DNA of 64,000 bases from Roseibium sp. (GTDB lineage Bacteria > Pseudomonadota > Alphaproteobacteria > Rhizobiales > Stappiaceae). Below the pieces are notes generated by a model. It was not told where the DNA came from. It was given only the letters and a program-made list of their open reading frames with translations, and ran no database searches. Made by a program: the position numbers and the translations under genes. The stretch covers positions 496,001 through 560,000 of the forward strand of contig JAEPML010000002.1 in the NCBI GenBank assembly GCA_017643925.1, written 5' to 3'. Positions 45,211-54,337 of the stretch are shown here, one piece after another. The number at the start of each line of letters is the position of its first letter. Position 1 is the stretch's first letter.

Positions 45211-46227
45211 ATGTCCAATAAAATCCTTCCGCTCGTACTCGGCGCTGCTATGGGAGCCGCCGCGACGGCTGCTGGTGCAACGACGCTGGAAGACGTCAAA
45301 GCAAAGGGTCACATCCAGTGTGGCGTGAGCCAGGGTCTTCCCGGCTTCTCCAACCCGGATGCTCAGGGGAACTGGACCGGTCTCGACGTTGATGTTTGCC
45401 GCGCAATGGCCGCTGCAGTATTCGGCGACGCGTCCGCTGTTAAATTCACTCCGCTGTCTGCTAAAGAGCGCTTTACCGCTCTGCAGTCCGGCGAAGTTGA
45501 CGTTCTGTCCCGTAACACCACCTGGACCATGTCCCGTGACACTCAGCTGGGTCTGAACTTCGCTGGTGTTAACTACTACGATGGTCAGGGCTTCATGGTT
45601 CGCAAGGACCTTGGTGTGACTTCCGCTCTGGAACTGTCTGGCGCATCTGTTTGCACCAACACCGGTACCACGACCGAGCTGAACGTTGCTGACTACTTCC
45701 GTGCTAACAACATGCCGTACGAAATCGTCGCTTTCGAAAAAGCTGACGAAGTTGTTGCTGCATATGACGCCGGTCGTTGCGACGTTTACACCACGGACGC
45801 TTCCGGTCTGTACGCTCAGCGCCTGAAGCTGACCAACCCGGGCGACCACATGGTTCTGCCGGAAATCATCTCCAAGGAGCCTCTTGGCCCGGTCGTTCGT
45901 CAGGGTGACGACGAGTGGTTCAACATTGCCAAGTGGACCCTCAACGCGATGATCAACGCCGAAGAAATGGGCGTGACGTCTTCCAACGTTGACGAGATGA
46001 AGTCTTCCGACAATCCGTCCGTCAAGCGTCTTCTTGGTGTTGAAGGTGCCTTCGGTGAAGGTATCGGCCTCAGCAACGACTGGGCTTACAACATCATCAA
46101 GAACGTTGGTAACTACGAAGAAGCCTTCAACGCTAACGTTGGTCCGGACACTCCGCTCGGCATCTCCCGTGGCGTGAACGCTCTGTGGTCCAACGGTGGT
46201 TTCCTTTACGCACCGCCGGTCCGCTAA
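45211..46227 (+). CDS. aapJ: General L-amino acid ABC transporter, substrate-binding protein AapJ
   Basis: 338 residues. Signal peptide 1-23, then TLEDVKAKGHIQCGVSQGLPGFS, the SBP_bac_3 signature GLDVDVCRAMAAAVFG, and SRNTTWTMSRDTQLG. It captures many L-amino acids in the periplasm. Codon use is unlike its neighbours: GCT, GTT, CGT and GAC/AAC dominate, which suggests very high expression and leaves a long stop-free frame on the other strand. A terminator-like hairpin follows, which would make aapJ mRNA more abundant than that of the permease genes. Confidence 0.95.
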   Translation: MSNKILPLVLGAAMGAAATAAGATTLEDVKAKGHIQCGVSQGLPGFSNPDAQGNWTGLDVDVCRAMAAAVFGDASAVKFTPLSAKERFTALQSGEVDVLSRNTTWTMSRDTQLGLNFAGVNYYDGQGFMVRKDLGVTSALELSGASVCTNTGTTTELNVADYFRANNMPYEIVAFEKADEVVAAYDAGRCDVYTTDASGLYAQRLKLTNPGDHMVLPEIISKEPLGPVVRQGDDEWFNIAKWTLNAMINAEEMGVTSSNVDEMKSSDNPSVKRLLGVEGAFGEGIGLSNDWAYNIIKNVGNYEEAFNANVGPDTPLGISRGVNALWSNGGFLYAPPVR

Positions 46228-46252
46228 TCCTCTCATAACCTGAGGATTACAG

Positions 46253-46286
46253 GGGTTCCGGCGGCAAGCCTGCCGGAACCCTTTTT
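46253..46286 (+). terminator. Terminator-like hairpin between aapJ and aapQ
   Basis: GGGTTCCGGC and GCCGGAACCC pair with a nine-base loop and are followed by TTTTT. It lies 26 bases after the aapJ stop and should let only part of transcription through to aapQMP. Confidence 0.85.
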
Positions 46287-46450
46287 AATTCCACGCATGA
46301 AAAAACCGGACAACCGGTTACCGCGTGGGGGGAACAAACTGCTTCTGGCCGATAGGGGAGTGCCTTTCCGGGCACGAGACCGAAGCAGAAAAACGAGAAA
46401 GAGGAGAGGCTTCGGGCCGGGCTCTTTCCGTAACAATTGGGCGAGGTTCT

Positions 46451-47668
46451 ATGTCTGTAATGGAGCAGGACTCGGCGGGGGCGCCGGCGCGTGCTTCGCT
46501 GTTGAACGATCCCAAAGTCCGCGGCATTTTCTATCAGGTCGTCCTGATCGCTGTGCTCATCTTTGTGGGATACAACATCGTACTGAACACGGCCGCCAAC
46601 CTGGAGCGGCAAAACATTGCCTCAGGCTGGGGCTTCCTTGAAAACACAGCCGGTTTCGGCATCATCCAGTCTCTTGTGCCTTACTCGGAAACCTCGAGTT
46701 ACGGTCAGGCGCTGTTCGTCGGTTTCCTCAACACGTTGCTTGTGGCGATCGTCGGCATTTTCTTTGCAACAATCATCGGCTTTGTTGTTGGTATCGCTCG
46801 CCTTTCCAACAACTGGGTGATCAGCCGCCTGGCATATTGCTACGTGGAGCTGGTGCGGAACGTGCCGCTTCTGTTGCAGATCTTTTTCTGGTACTTCGCG
46901 GTTCTCCGCGCCGTTCCGGGGAAGCGCGAAAAGTGGTCGTTCTTCTTTGACAGCTTCCACCTGAATATCGCCGGTTTGCGCGGTCCGAAGCCCATCTGGG
47001 AAGACGGCTCCTACCTGATCGCGGTAGCCCTTCTTATCGCGATTGTCGCAAGCTTCGTGATCTCCCGGTGGGCACACAAGAGACAGGACGCGACAGGGCA
47101 ACAGTTCCCGGTCTTCTGGACAGCACTCGGCCTGATTATTGGCCTGCCTCTGATCACATACTTCGTGACCGGCATGCCGATGCATCTGGAACATCCGGTC
47201 TTTGTTGACACCGGTCCGCGTATTCGCCAGGGCTTCGAACTGAATGTCGGCTTCAACCTCATCCCTGAATTCCTGGCCCTGACAGCTGCATTGGCGATCT
47301 ACACCGCTGCGTTCATTGCAGAAATCGTCCGTGCTGGGATCCAGGCGGTCAGCCATGGCCAGACCGAGGCATCTCATGCTCTCGGCCTGCGACAGGGCCC
47401 GACCCTTCGGCTGGTGATTATCCCGCAGGCAATGCGCGTGATCATTCCGCCGCTGACCAGTCAGTATCTGAACCTGACGAAGAACTCTTCGCTGGCGGTT
47501 GCGATTGCATTCCCGGATCTTGTCTCCGTGGGCGGTACGGTTCTCAATCAGACCGGTCAGGCAATTGAAATCATTGGTATCTGGATGGCGATCTACCTGA
47601 CGCTCAGTCTGGTCACGTCGGCCTTCATGAACTGGTACAACCAGCGCATGGCGCTCGTGGAAAGATAA
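46451..47668 (+). CDS. aapQ: General L-amino acid ABC transporter permease AapQ
   Basis: 405 residues, about eight spans. The permease loop EIVRAGIQAVSHGQTEASHALGL fits the EAA motif of the HisM family. The long first part and internal extra loop, with VRNVPLLLQIFFWYF, are typical of AapQ/BztB. Start ATG 46451 with GCGAGG ahead. Confidence 0.93.
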   Translation: MSVMEQDSAGAPARASLLNDPKVRGIFYQVVLIAVLIFVGYNIVLNTAANLERQNIASGWGFLENTAGFGIIQSLVPYSETSSYGQALFVGFLNTLLVAIVGIFFATIIGFVVGIARLSNNWVISRLAYCYVELVRNVPLLLQIFFWYFAVLRAVPGKREKWSFFFDSFHLNIAGLRGPKPIWEDGSYLIAVALLIAIVASFVISRWAHKRQDATGQQFPVFWTALGLIIGLPLITYFVTGMPMHLEHPVFVDTGPRIRQGFELNVGFNLIPEFLALTAALAIYTAAFIAEIVRAGIQAVSHGQTEASHALGLRQGPTLRLVIIPQAMRVIIPPLTSQYLNLTKNSSLAVAIAFPDLVSVGGTVLNQTGQAIEIIGIWMAIYLTLSLVTSAFMNWYNQRMALVER

Positions 47669-47680
47669 GGGGCGCAGATC

Positions 47681-49000
47681 ATGGCTAAGACAGAAATCTT
47701 TCAAATAAGAACCGAGGAGGCGCCGCTTCTGCCGGCGCCTGTCTCGACCACCGGTGTGATTGGCTGGATGCGTCAAAACCTGTTTTCGTCAATCGGAAAC
47801 ACCATTTTGACAATCATCGGGATCCTGATCGCCTATTGGATGATTGCGCCCTTTATCCAGTTTGCATTCATCGATGCGGTCTGGACGGGCGAAGATCGCA
47901 CGGCTTGCCTTCCGCAGGATGGCGGCCACAGCGGGGCCTGCTGGGCCTATGTTGATGCGTATCTTCCGCAGTTCATCTATGGCCGGTACCCGACTGACCA
48001 GGTCTGGCGCGTGGACATCGTCTATGCGTTGTTCGCACTGCTTCTGGTGCCGCTCGCCATTCCGAGTGCACCATACAAGAAGCTGAATGCCATCCTGTTC
48101 CTGGGCGTGTTCCCGTTCGTTGCCTTTGTTCTACTGACTGGTGGTAACATCAGCATCAGCGCCTGGACCTGGGGCTTCGTCGCTCTGATCGCGGCAATCG
48201 GCATTGCCATGGCCGCGTTCCAGATGACGGTGGGGGGACGTGACTTCTCGGGTGCGACACCAGCTCTCATTGGCTTTGTCGGATCCGCGGCTGTGCTTGC
48301 AGTCATCCTGGGTTTCGTTTCGATAAACTTCGGCCTGTCCACGGTGGAAACGCCCGTCTGGGGTGGCCTGCTGGTGACATTGGTGATTGCCGTAACGGGC
48401 ATCGTGGCCTCTTTGCCGCTCGGGATTGCGCTGGCGCTTGGTCGCCGGTCCGCCATGCCGATCGTCAGGTTGGTCTCGGTCATCTTCATCGAATTCTGGC
48501 GCGGTGTTCCGTTGATCACCGTTCTGTTCATGTCTTCGGTGATGTTGCCGCTGTTCCTGCCGGAAGGCGTGACCTTCGACAAGTTGCTGCGCGTTCTGAT
48601 CGGTGTGACGCTGTTCTCCGCTGCCTATATGGCAGAGGTGGTACGCGGTGGTCTTCAGGCCATTCCGAAGGGACAGTATGAAGGTGCTATGGCGCTTGGG
48701 TTGCGGTTCTGGCCGATGATGTATCTCATCATCCTGCCGCAGGCCCTGAAGCTCGTCATTCCGGGTATCGTCAATACCTTTATTGGCCTGTTCAAGGACA
48801 CGACCCTGGTGCTGATCGTCGGCATGTTCGACCTTCTCGGCCAGATCCAGTCGTCCTTTACGGATCCGACCTGGTCGACACCAAGTCAGGGCCATACCGG
48901 CTATCTCTTTGCAGCGATCGTGTTCTTCGTCTTCTGCTTCGGCATGTCGCGCTACTCGATATTCATGGAGAAGAAGCTGCATACAGGACACAAACGCTAG
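47681..49000 (+). CDS. aapM: General L-amino acid ABC transporter permease AapM
   Basis: 439 residues, about nine spans. FIEFWRGVPLITVLFM and EVVRGGLQAIPKGQYEGAMALGL are the permease motifs; the N-terminal loop with WTGEDRTACLPQDGGHSGACWAY is typical of AapM/BztC. AAGGGG lies before the ATG. Pairs with AapQ in the membrane. Confidence 0.93.
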   Translation: MAKTEIFQIRTEEAPLLPAPVSTTGVIGWMRQNLFSSIGNTILTIIGILIAYWMIAPFIQFAFIDAVWTGEDRTACLPQDGGHSGACWAYVDAYLPQFIYGRYPTDQVWRVDIVYALFALLLVPLAIPSAPYKKLNAILFLGVFPFVAFVLLTGGNISISAWTWGFVALIAAIGIAMAAFQMTVGGRDFSGATPALIGFVGSAAVLAVILGFVSINFGLSTVETPVWGGLLVTLVIAVTGIVASLPLGIALALGRRSAMPIVRLVSVIFIEFWRGVPLITVLFMSSVMLPLFLPEGVTFDKLLRVLIGVTLFSAAYMAEVVRGGLQAIPKGQYEGAMALGLRFWPMMYLIILPQALKLVIPGIVNTFIGLFKDTTLVLIVGMFDLLGQIQSSFTDPTWSTPSQGHTGYLFAAIVFFVFCFGMSRYSIFMEKKLHTGHKR

Positions 49001-49065
49001 GGATCAAACCGGGGCGCGCGAACAAGGCGCAGCGCCCCGGCAACGTAATTCTGGAGTAAAAACTC

Positions 49066-49869
49066 ATGACAGAGAATGCTGTTAACGCGGAAGAACTCGC
49101 TGCCGATCGTTCGAAGATGCAGATCTCCGAAACGGATGTGGCGATTGAAATCAACAACATGAACAAGTGGTACGGTGACTTCCACGTACTGCGCGACATC
49201 AACCTGAAGGTCATGCGCGGCGAGCGCATCGTCATCTGTGGACCCTCCGGTTCGGGCAAATCCACGATGATCCGGTGCATCAACCGCCTGGAAGAGCACC
49301 AGGCCGGCCAGATCCTCGTGGACGGGATCGAGCTTACCAACGACCTGAAGAAGATCGACGAGATCCGCCGTGAAGTCGGAATGTGCTTCCAGCACTTCAA
49401 CCTGTTTCCGCATCTAACCATCCTGGAGAACTGCACACTGGCTCCAATCTGGGTGCGCAAGATGCCGAAGAAGGAAGCCGAAGACATTGCGATGCACTAC
49501 CTGGAGCGCGTCAAGATCCCTGAGCAGGCCCTAAAATATCCCGGCCAGCTGTCCGGTGGTCAGCAGCAGCGTGTGGCTATCGCACGTTCGCTGTGCATGA
49601 ACCCGAAAATCATGCTGTTCGATGAGCCGACCTCGGCGCTCGATCCTGAAATGATCAAGGAAGTTCTGGACGTAATGGTCGGTCTTGCCGAAGAGGGCAT
49701 GACCATGCTTTGCGTGACGCACGAAATGGGCTTTGCGCGCAAGGTCGCGAACCGCGTGATCTTCATGGATGCAGGTCAGATTGTTGAACAGAACGAGCCG
49801 GAGCCGTTCTTCACCAATCCGCAGCACGAGCGGACCAAGCTGTTCCTCAGCCAGATCTTGCATCACTGA
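49066..49869 (+). CDS. aapP: General L-amino acid ABC transporter ATP-binding protein AapP
   Basis: 267 residues. Walker [11 protein letters not shown]-loop [10 protein letters not shown], signature [15 protein letters not shown] and Walker [15 protein letters not shown]. Drives AapJQM uptake; last gene of the operon. An N-terminal extension of about 25 residues precedes the ABC domain. Confidence 0.96.
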   Translation: MTENAVNAEELAADRSKMQISETDVAIEINNMNKWYGDFHVLRDINLKVMRGERIVICGPSGSGKSTMIRCINRLEEHQAGQILVDGIELTNDLKKIDEIRREVGMCFQHFNLFPHLTILENCTLAPIWVRKMPKKEAEDIAMHYLERVKIPEQALKYPGQLSGGQQQRVAIARSLCMNPKIMLFDEPTSALDPEMIKEVLDVMVGLAEEGMTMLCVTHEMGFARKVANRVIFMDAGQIVEQNEPEPFFTNPQHERTKLFLSQILHH

Positions 49870-49902
49870 TCGGACAAACGCGAACCAGCAGCATCAGCTT
49901 CC

Positions 49903-50595
49903 ATGCGCAAGGTACTTCTTGTCCTTTGTCTTGTTCTGGTGCTGCCCGTTCTGGCAATCGGCCTTGGAACACTCGTTCCAAGGCCGTTTTCAGTTCCGGG
50001 CCCGGCTACGGCCCACAAGACCGGGAACCCCGACGAAACGCGTATTCTGGTCCTTTCAAACCCGATCCATACCGATCTGGCTCTTCCGGCAATCCCTGAA
50101 GTCCTGGAGGCGCTGTCATTCGTTTCCGAAACCGGACTGGAACTCGATTTTCCCGGCGTCCAATGGATCATTGTGGGTTGGGGGAGCCGCTCCTTCTATA
50201 TCGAAACGCCGACCTGGGCGGACCTGAAACCCGGACCTGTTTTCGACGCGCTGACCTGGGACCGCTCTGTCATGCATGTGCAACGGGCAGGGCACATTCC
50301 CCTGTCGCAAGACAGTGTTCGCACGGTGGATCTGGATCGCGAGGCTTTCGAACACCTGCTGAACGAAATCTCTCTAAGCTTCGAGACCGCTGGCAATGGT
50401 GCTCCCCAGCCGATCCTGGGGGCTTCCTATGGCAGTCACGACATCTTTTTTCCGGCAGTCGGCGGTTTCAACGCCTTCATGGGCTGCAACACGTGGACGG
50501 CCCGGATGTTGCGAGAGGCAGGTTTGAAAACCGGCCTATGGACACCGCTACCAGCAACCTTGCGCTGGTCCCTGGAGCTTCACAATACGCCCTGA
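49903..50595 (+). CDS. TIGR02117/DUF2459-family secreted protein
   Basis: 230 residues with a hydrophobic N-terminus (about 3-24). NPIHTDLALPA, IVGWGSRSFYIETPTWADLKPG, DRSVMHVQ and GCNTWTARMLREAG match the TIGR02117 (DUF2459) family of unknown function, seen in many proteobacteria. Cys in GCNTW and His in NPIHTD may form a catalytic pair, as in some cysteine peptidase folds; this is inference. Converges on the TetR gene with a 7-base gap. Confidence 0.85.
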   Translation: MRKVLLVLCLVLVLPVLAIGLGTLVPRPFSVPGPATAHKTGNPDETRILVLSNPIHTDLALPAIPEVLEALSFVSETGLELDFPGVQWIIVGWGSRSFYIETPTWADLKPGPVFDALTWDRSVMHVQRAGHIPLSQDSVRTVDLDREAFEHLLNEISLSFETAGNGAPQPILGASYGSHDIFFPAVGGFNAFMGCNTWTARMLREAGLKTGLWTPLPATLRWSLELHNTP

Positions 50596-50602
50596 CAACC
50601 CT

Positions 50603-51217
50603 TCAGGTGACGGGAAGGAGCGAGTCCACGGCTGAGTAAGCCAGTTGTTTCAGGCTGTTGGCATCCGTTCCGGACCGCGCGCGAATTGAAATACCGTGGA
50701 GAACCAGGGACAGTTGCTGGGCCTTGGCCTGAATGTCCGGCTCGGTCAGGTTTGTCCCGTTTTCATACCTGATCAGCGACGCGAACCCCTTGTCCATGCG
50801 ATGGACCATCTTTTCAAGCGCAGCTTGCATTTCGGGATCCTGGGCTGCTTCTGACGGAAGTGTCGAAATCGCGAGGCAGCCATAGGGAGCACCGCTCAAC
50901 CTGGTTCGACCCGTATAAAGATCGATTGCTGCGGACATGATCGCTTTCATGCGGCCATTGGCGCCTTTTGCAGACATTCCTGCTTCTCTCAAATGCACGT
51001 GCATCTGATCTGAAAATCGATCAAGTGCTTGAAGAAACATCGACTTCTTTGAGCCAAACGCGCCATAGAGGCTTGGTCGATTGAGTCCGGTCTCAGCTGC
51101 GATCTGGTCGAGACTGGTCGCCGCATACCCGTGTTTCCAGAACACCTGCATGATCCGGTCGAGCGTTTCGTCTTCATCGAATTTGCGCGGGCGTCCGCGC
51201 TTGTTGGTTTGCGTCAT
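50603..51217 (-). CDS. TetR/AcrR-family transcriptional regulator
   Basis: 204 residues. HTH at about 12-58 (DRIMQVFWKHGYAATSLDQIAAETGLNRPSLYGAFGSKKSMF), followed by an all-helical ligand domain. The strong inverted repeat just upstream (51222-51271) is its likely operator, so it probably represses itself and the HD-domain gene opposite. Ligand unknown. Confidence 0.93.
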   Translation of the reverse strand: MTQTNKRGRPRKFDEDETLDRIMQVFWKHGYAATSLDQIAAETGLNRPSLYGAFGSKKSMFLQALDRFSDQMHVHLREAGMSAKGANGRMKAIMSAAIDLYTGRTRLSGAPYGCLAISTLPSEAAQDPEMQAALEKMVHRMDKGFASLIRYENGTNLTEPDIQAKAQQLSLVLHGISIRARSGTDANSLKQLAYSAVDSLLPVT

Positions 51218-51221
51218 TTTA

Positions 51222-51271
51222 TACCAAATCGCATAAAAACATCGACATGTCTATTTTTATGCAATACGGTA
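51222..51271. promoter_or_regulatory. Imperfect 18-bp inverted repeat, likely TetR operator
   Basis: TACCAAATCGCATAAAAA and TTTTTATGCAATACGGTA form arms with 15 of 18 matching positions, 14 bases apart, between the divergent TetR and HD-domain genes. Confidence 0.75.
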
Positions 51272-51293
51272 CAAAAAAAATCTGGAGGTGATC

Positions 51294-52103
51294 ATGGATG
51301 GGTGTTGCGCGTCTTCCGAAGACAAAAAGGTGATGGGGTCGGTCGAGTGGGGGCGCAGAAAAGGTGCTTTCAGCAAGGGGAGATTGACCCGGTTCGAGAA
51401 GGTCAAGTTGCTCATGAACATGGGCCGGATGACTGTCCTCGAAGCTTTCGATGCTGTTCGGGAAAAGAGCGGGTTGATAAATGCTTACGGTGCGGATCTC
51501 GACGGATTGCAGCCGCCGGACACCAGGCTGGTGAGAGACGCATTCGACCTTGCCGACGATGTCCAGGGACTGGAATTGATGCGCCATAGTTGGCGCACCT
51601 ATTACTGGGCAATGTTGCTCGGCGGATACCGGAGATTGGACATTGACCGCGAGATACTGTTTGCAGCGGCGATCTTGCATGATCTTGGCTTGGCGCGCGA
51701 CAGGACTTCAGAACCCCGGCAGTGCTGTTTTGTTGTTCACGGCGCTGAACGCTGCAAGGCACATCTGGTTGGGAAGGGGCATGACCGCGCCAGGGTTCGA
51801 AAGATCGCGGACGCGATCGGGCTGCACCTGAATGCCTATGTTTCGGAGCGCATACACGGCGTGGAGGCGCATCTCCTGTCCCGCGGTGCGATGTGCGATG
51901 TGTTCGACATGGGGAAGAAGCGGCTTTCCGGGAAAGTGCTCCGCCAGGTACACGCCGAGCATCCCAAGGGCGATCTCGTCAATGGCTTGGAGATCTGGCC
52001 TGGCCATCATCTGAGGGATACGCGTGCAGATTTCCTTATCGGCTTGGGCGGGAAGCGGAAAGCCAGACCCCAGCCACGTTTGCTGACGCAACCTGGAGAA
52101 TGA
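51294..52103 (+). CDS. HD-domain hydrolase-like protein under TetR control
   Basis: 269 residues, soluble. MRHSWRTYYWAM, ILFAAAILHDLGLA and VVHGAERCKAH give the H...HD...H pattern of metal-dependent phosphohydrolases; HLNAYVSERIHGVEAHLLSRGAMCDV follows. The ATG at 51294 has GGAGG five bases ahead. The substrate is unknown. The promoter gap contains the TetR inverted repeat. Confidence 0.8.
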   Translation: MDGCCASSEDKKVMGSVEWGRRKGAFSKGRLTRFEKVKLLMNMGRMTVLEAFDAVREKSGLINAYGADLDGLQPPDTRLVRDAFDLADDVQGLELMRHSWRTYYWAMLLGGYRRLDIDREILFAAAILHDLGLARDRTSEPRQCCFVVHGAERCKAHLVGKGHDRARVRKIADAIGLHLNAYVSERIHGVEAHLLSRGAMCDVFDMGKKRLSGKVLRQVHAEHPKGDLVNGLEIWPGHHLRDTRADFLIGLGGKRKARPQPRLLTQPGE

Positions 52104-52149
52104 AGAGACCAAAGCCGGCGGGCCGCCTTCCAGGCTGCCAACGCCGGTT

Positions 52150-52995
52150 CTATTCAGATTGTGTAACAATCTCCGTGTCGTCCCGTGCTCCCCATTCGGA
52201 CCAGGAACCGTCGTAAAGTGCGAGATCGCGAGCGCCCAGGATGGTCAACCCGAGTGTCAGGATCGCCGCTGTGACGCCGGATCCGCATGTGGTCGTGATC
52301 GGTTTGTCCAGGTCGATCCCCGCATCTGCGTAAGCCGCGGCAAGTTCCTCTTTGGGGCGAAAGGTACCATCTTCGCCGATGAGTTTTGTAAACGGCAGAT
52401 TGTAGGCGGTCGGCATGTGGCCGGCGCGAAGACCTGCTCGCGGCTCGGGTGCCGTCCCGGCAAAACGCTCTGCTGAGCGTGCATCGAGGATCTGCCGTGA
52501 CCCATTCGAAATGGCGGCGCGAATGTGGTTGATGTCGGCAACAGCACCATTGTTGAGCCGTGACGTGAAATGGCTCTGAACGCGCCGGGGCTCGGTGTCT
52601 TCAATGTCGCGGCCTTCGGCGCGCCACTTGGGAAACCCGCCGTCGAGAACAAAGACCCGCTCGGCACCCATGCTGCGCAGCGTCCACCAGACACGCGGTG
52701 CGGAGTAGAAACCGAAATCGTCATAGACAACAATGGTTTGCCCATCACCAATACCCATTTTGCGCATGGCTGAGGAAAAGACGTGCGGGGCGGGCAACAT
52801 GTGCGGCAGGTCGGAGTTCTTGTCACAGACCTCGTTGACGTCGAAAAAGACTGCACCTGGTATATGGGCGTTGGGATAAACAGCCGGTGCATCCGGATGG
52901 GTCACCGGTGGCATCCAGGCATTGATGACAGCGAGATCCGGCGAAGAAAGGTGATCGGCCAACCATTGAGTTGATACGAGAGGATGGTCGTTCAT
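52150..52995 (-). CDS. sseA: Thiosulfate/3-mercaptopyruvate sulfurtransferase
   Basis: 281 residues, two rhodanese domains. The active-site Cys is in TTCGSGVTAAIL, the CGSGVTA loop typical of SseA-type enzymes. Other blocks: VYDDFGFYSAPRVWWTL, LDARSAERF, GHMPTAYNLPF. Start at ATG 52995 with AGGA ahead. Followed 11 bases upstream by the GFA gene on the same strand. Confidence 0.9.
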   Translation of the reverse strand: MNDHPLVSTQWLADHLSSPDLAVINAWMPPVTHPDAPAVYPNAHIPGAVFFDVNEVCDKNSDLPHMLPAPHVFSSAMRKMGIGDGQTIVVYDDFGFYSAPRVWWTLRSMGAERVFVLDGGFPKWRAEGRDIEDTEPRRVQSHFTSRLNNGAVADINHIRAAISNGSRQILDARSAERFAGTAPEPRAGLRAGHMPTAYNLPFTKLIGEDGTFRPKEELAAAYADAGIDLDKPITTTCGSGVTAAILTLGLTILGARDLALYDGSWSEWGARDDTEIVTQSE

Positions 52996-53006
52996 TTGCA
53001 ATCCTG

Positions 53007-53477
53007 TTATTCGATGAATCCCTTGGATTTATGCCAGTCTTCGATCGACATATCCGGGTAGCGTTGAAAGTGGACGTGACCGGGGCCTTCTGGCACCTCG
53101 ATCCAGTCCGGTTTGAATTCGAGCATGATATGGACTGTTTCGGGCGGGGTCGGCAAGGGGCTGTAGACAGAACCGGCGTGTGGATGGATCAATCCCGGCC
53201 AGCGCGGATCCCAGACCCATAGATGTGACCCACACTGTTTGCAGAAGTGTCGCTCCGCCGGACTGGTTTCGCCGTCGATGGTGGCGTTGTAGATGCCCTT
53301 GGCTTCCGCTCCCTGAACCTTCAGGCTTCCGGCATCGGCCCTGAGATTAATGGCAAATCCGCCGCTGCCACCAACTTTCCTGCAAATTGAGCAGTAGCAC
53401 CGCATGTAAGGGTAGGGGGTGTTGCTCTCCATTTCATAGGTGACGGCCCCACAACGGCAACTTCCTTCAAGTTTCAC
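53007..53477 (-). CDS. GFA-family (glutathione-dependent formaldehyde-activating-like) protein
   Basis: 156 residues. The zinc Cys pattern is clear: GSCRCGAVTY, CYCSICRK and FCKQCGSHLW. Family members bind zinc; most have no proven activity on formaldehyde. Same strand as sseA and alaX. Confidence 0.9.
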   Translation of the reverse strand: MKLEGSCRCGAVTYEMESNTPYPYMRCYCSICRKVGGSGGFAINLRADAGSLKVQGAEAKGIYNATIDGETSPAERHFCKQCGSHLWVWDPRWPGLIHPHAGSVYSPLPTPPETVHIMLEFKPDWIEVPEGPGHVHFQRYPDMSIEDWHKSKGFIE

Positions 53478-53516
53478 TACCCGCCCTCCCTGAACTCAGT
53501 TCGCGCATGAATCTGG

Positions 53517-54233
53517 TCAGTCGGTCAATCGTATCCGAACCCGGCGATTTTGCTTGCCTTTTTTTTCGGTTTTTCCGAGCGCCAGATCTCCGATTTCCGA
53601 CGTTCTGGAGACGTGTGTGCCACCGCAGGGCTGCAGGTCTACGTCTTCGCCGATACGAACCAGCCGCACCTTTCCAGAACCGCGTGGGGGTTTGACCGAC
53701 ATCGTCTTCACCAGAGCCGGGTTGGCGTCAAGCTCCTCGTCCGTAATCCACTCGGTCGTAACACCACTATCCTGTCCCACGAGGCTGTTCAGCTTCTCCA
53801 GAAGCACCTCCTTGTCGACCGTATCGTCGCCCATGTCGAAATCAAGCCTGCCTTCTCCGTCGCCGATCTGACCACCTGTTACCGGATAAGGCAGGGCAAC
53901 GGACAACAGGTGCAGGGCCGTGTGGACGCGCATCAGTCTGTAGCGACGCTGCCAGTCAATATGGGCCGCAAGTTTTGTCCCAGGGGCCGGAAGGGTCTGT
54001 CCTTCGGAAGGGACATGAACGATTGAAGTGCCGTCTTCGCCGTAAACCGTTGTCGCAATTTCTATCCGGATGCCGTCATCAAGTTCCAGAAACCCCTTGT
54101 CACCCGGATGTCCGCCTCCGGTCGCATAGAAAACCGTTCGGTCAAGTACGATGCCGCCACGGTCGTTGACGTCAGTGACCTCCGCTTCGCACGATCTGAG
54201 ATAGGCATCCTCGCGAAACAGGGGTGTCGTCAT
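53517..54233 (-). CDS. Alanyl-tRNA editing protein AlaX
   Basis: 238 residues. MRVHTALHLLSVALP (zinc His pair) and LQPCGGTHVSRTSEIG (Cys and His) are the free-standing editing domain of the AlaRS family. It deacylates mischarged Ser- or Gly-tRNA(Ala). The N-terminal beta-barrel makes it AlaX-M-like. Confidence 0.93.
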   Translation of the reverse strand: MTTPLFREDAYLRSCEAEVTDVNDRGGIVLDRTVFYATGGGHPGDKGFLELDDGIRIEIATTVYGEDGTSIVHVPSEGQTLPAPGTKLAAHIDWQRRYRLMRVHTALHLLSVALPYPVTGGQIGDGEGRLDFDMGDDTVDKEVLLEKLNSLVGQDSGVTTEWITDEELDANPALVKTMSVKPPRGSGKVRLVRIGEDVDLQPCGGTHVSRTSEIGDLALGKTEKKGKQNRRVRIRLTD

Positions 54234-54337
54234 CGTTTTCTCCTATGGTGTCGGTTCCATCAAAAGCAGATCGGAGCCGCGCTGGCAATTGTCCAAAGAG
54301 GTGCCCGGAAACAGGAAGGGAAGCAGGCTTTGCGGCC

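Noticed and set aside
45055..46236. 393-residue minus-strand open frame across aapJ
   Set aside because: Shadow of the biased codon use in aapJ; no ribosome site and no recognisable domain.
46622..47776. 384-residue minus-strand open frame across aapQ
   Set aside because: Antisense to a well-supported permease gene; composition rich in His, Arg and Cys, as shadows tend to be.
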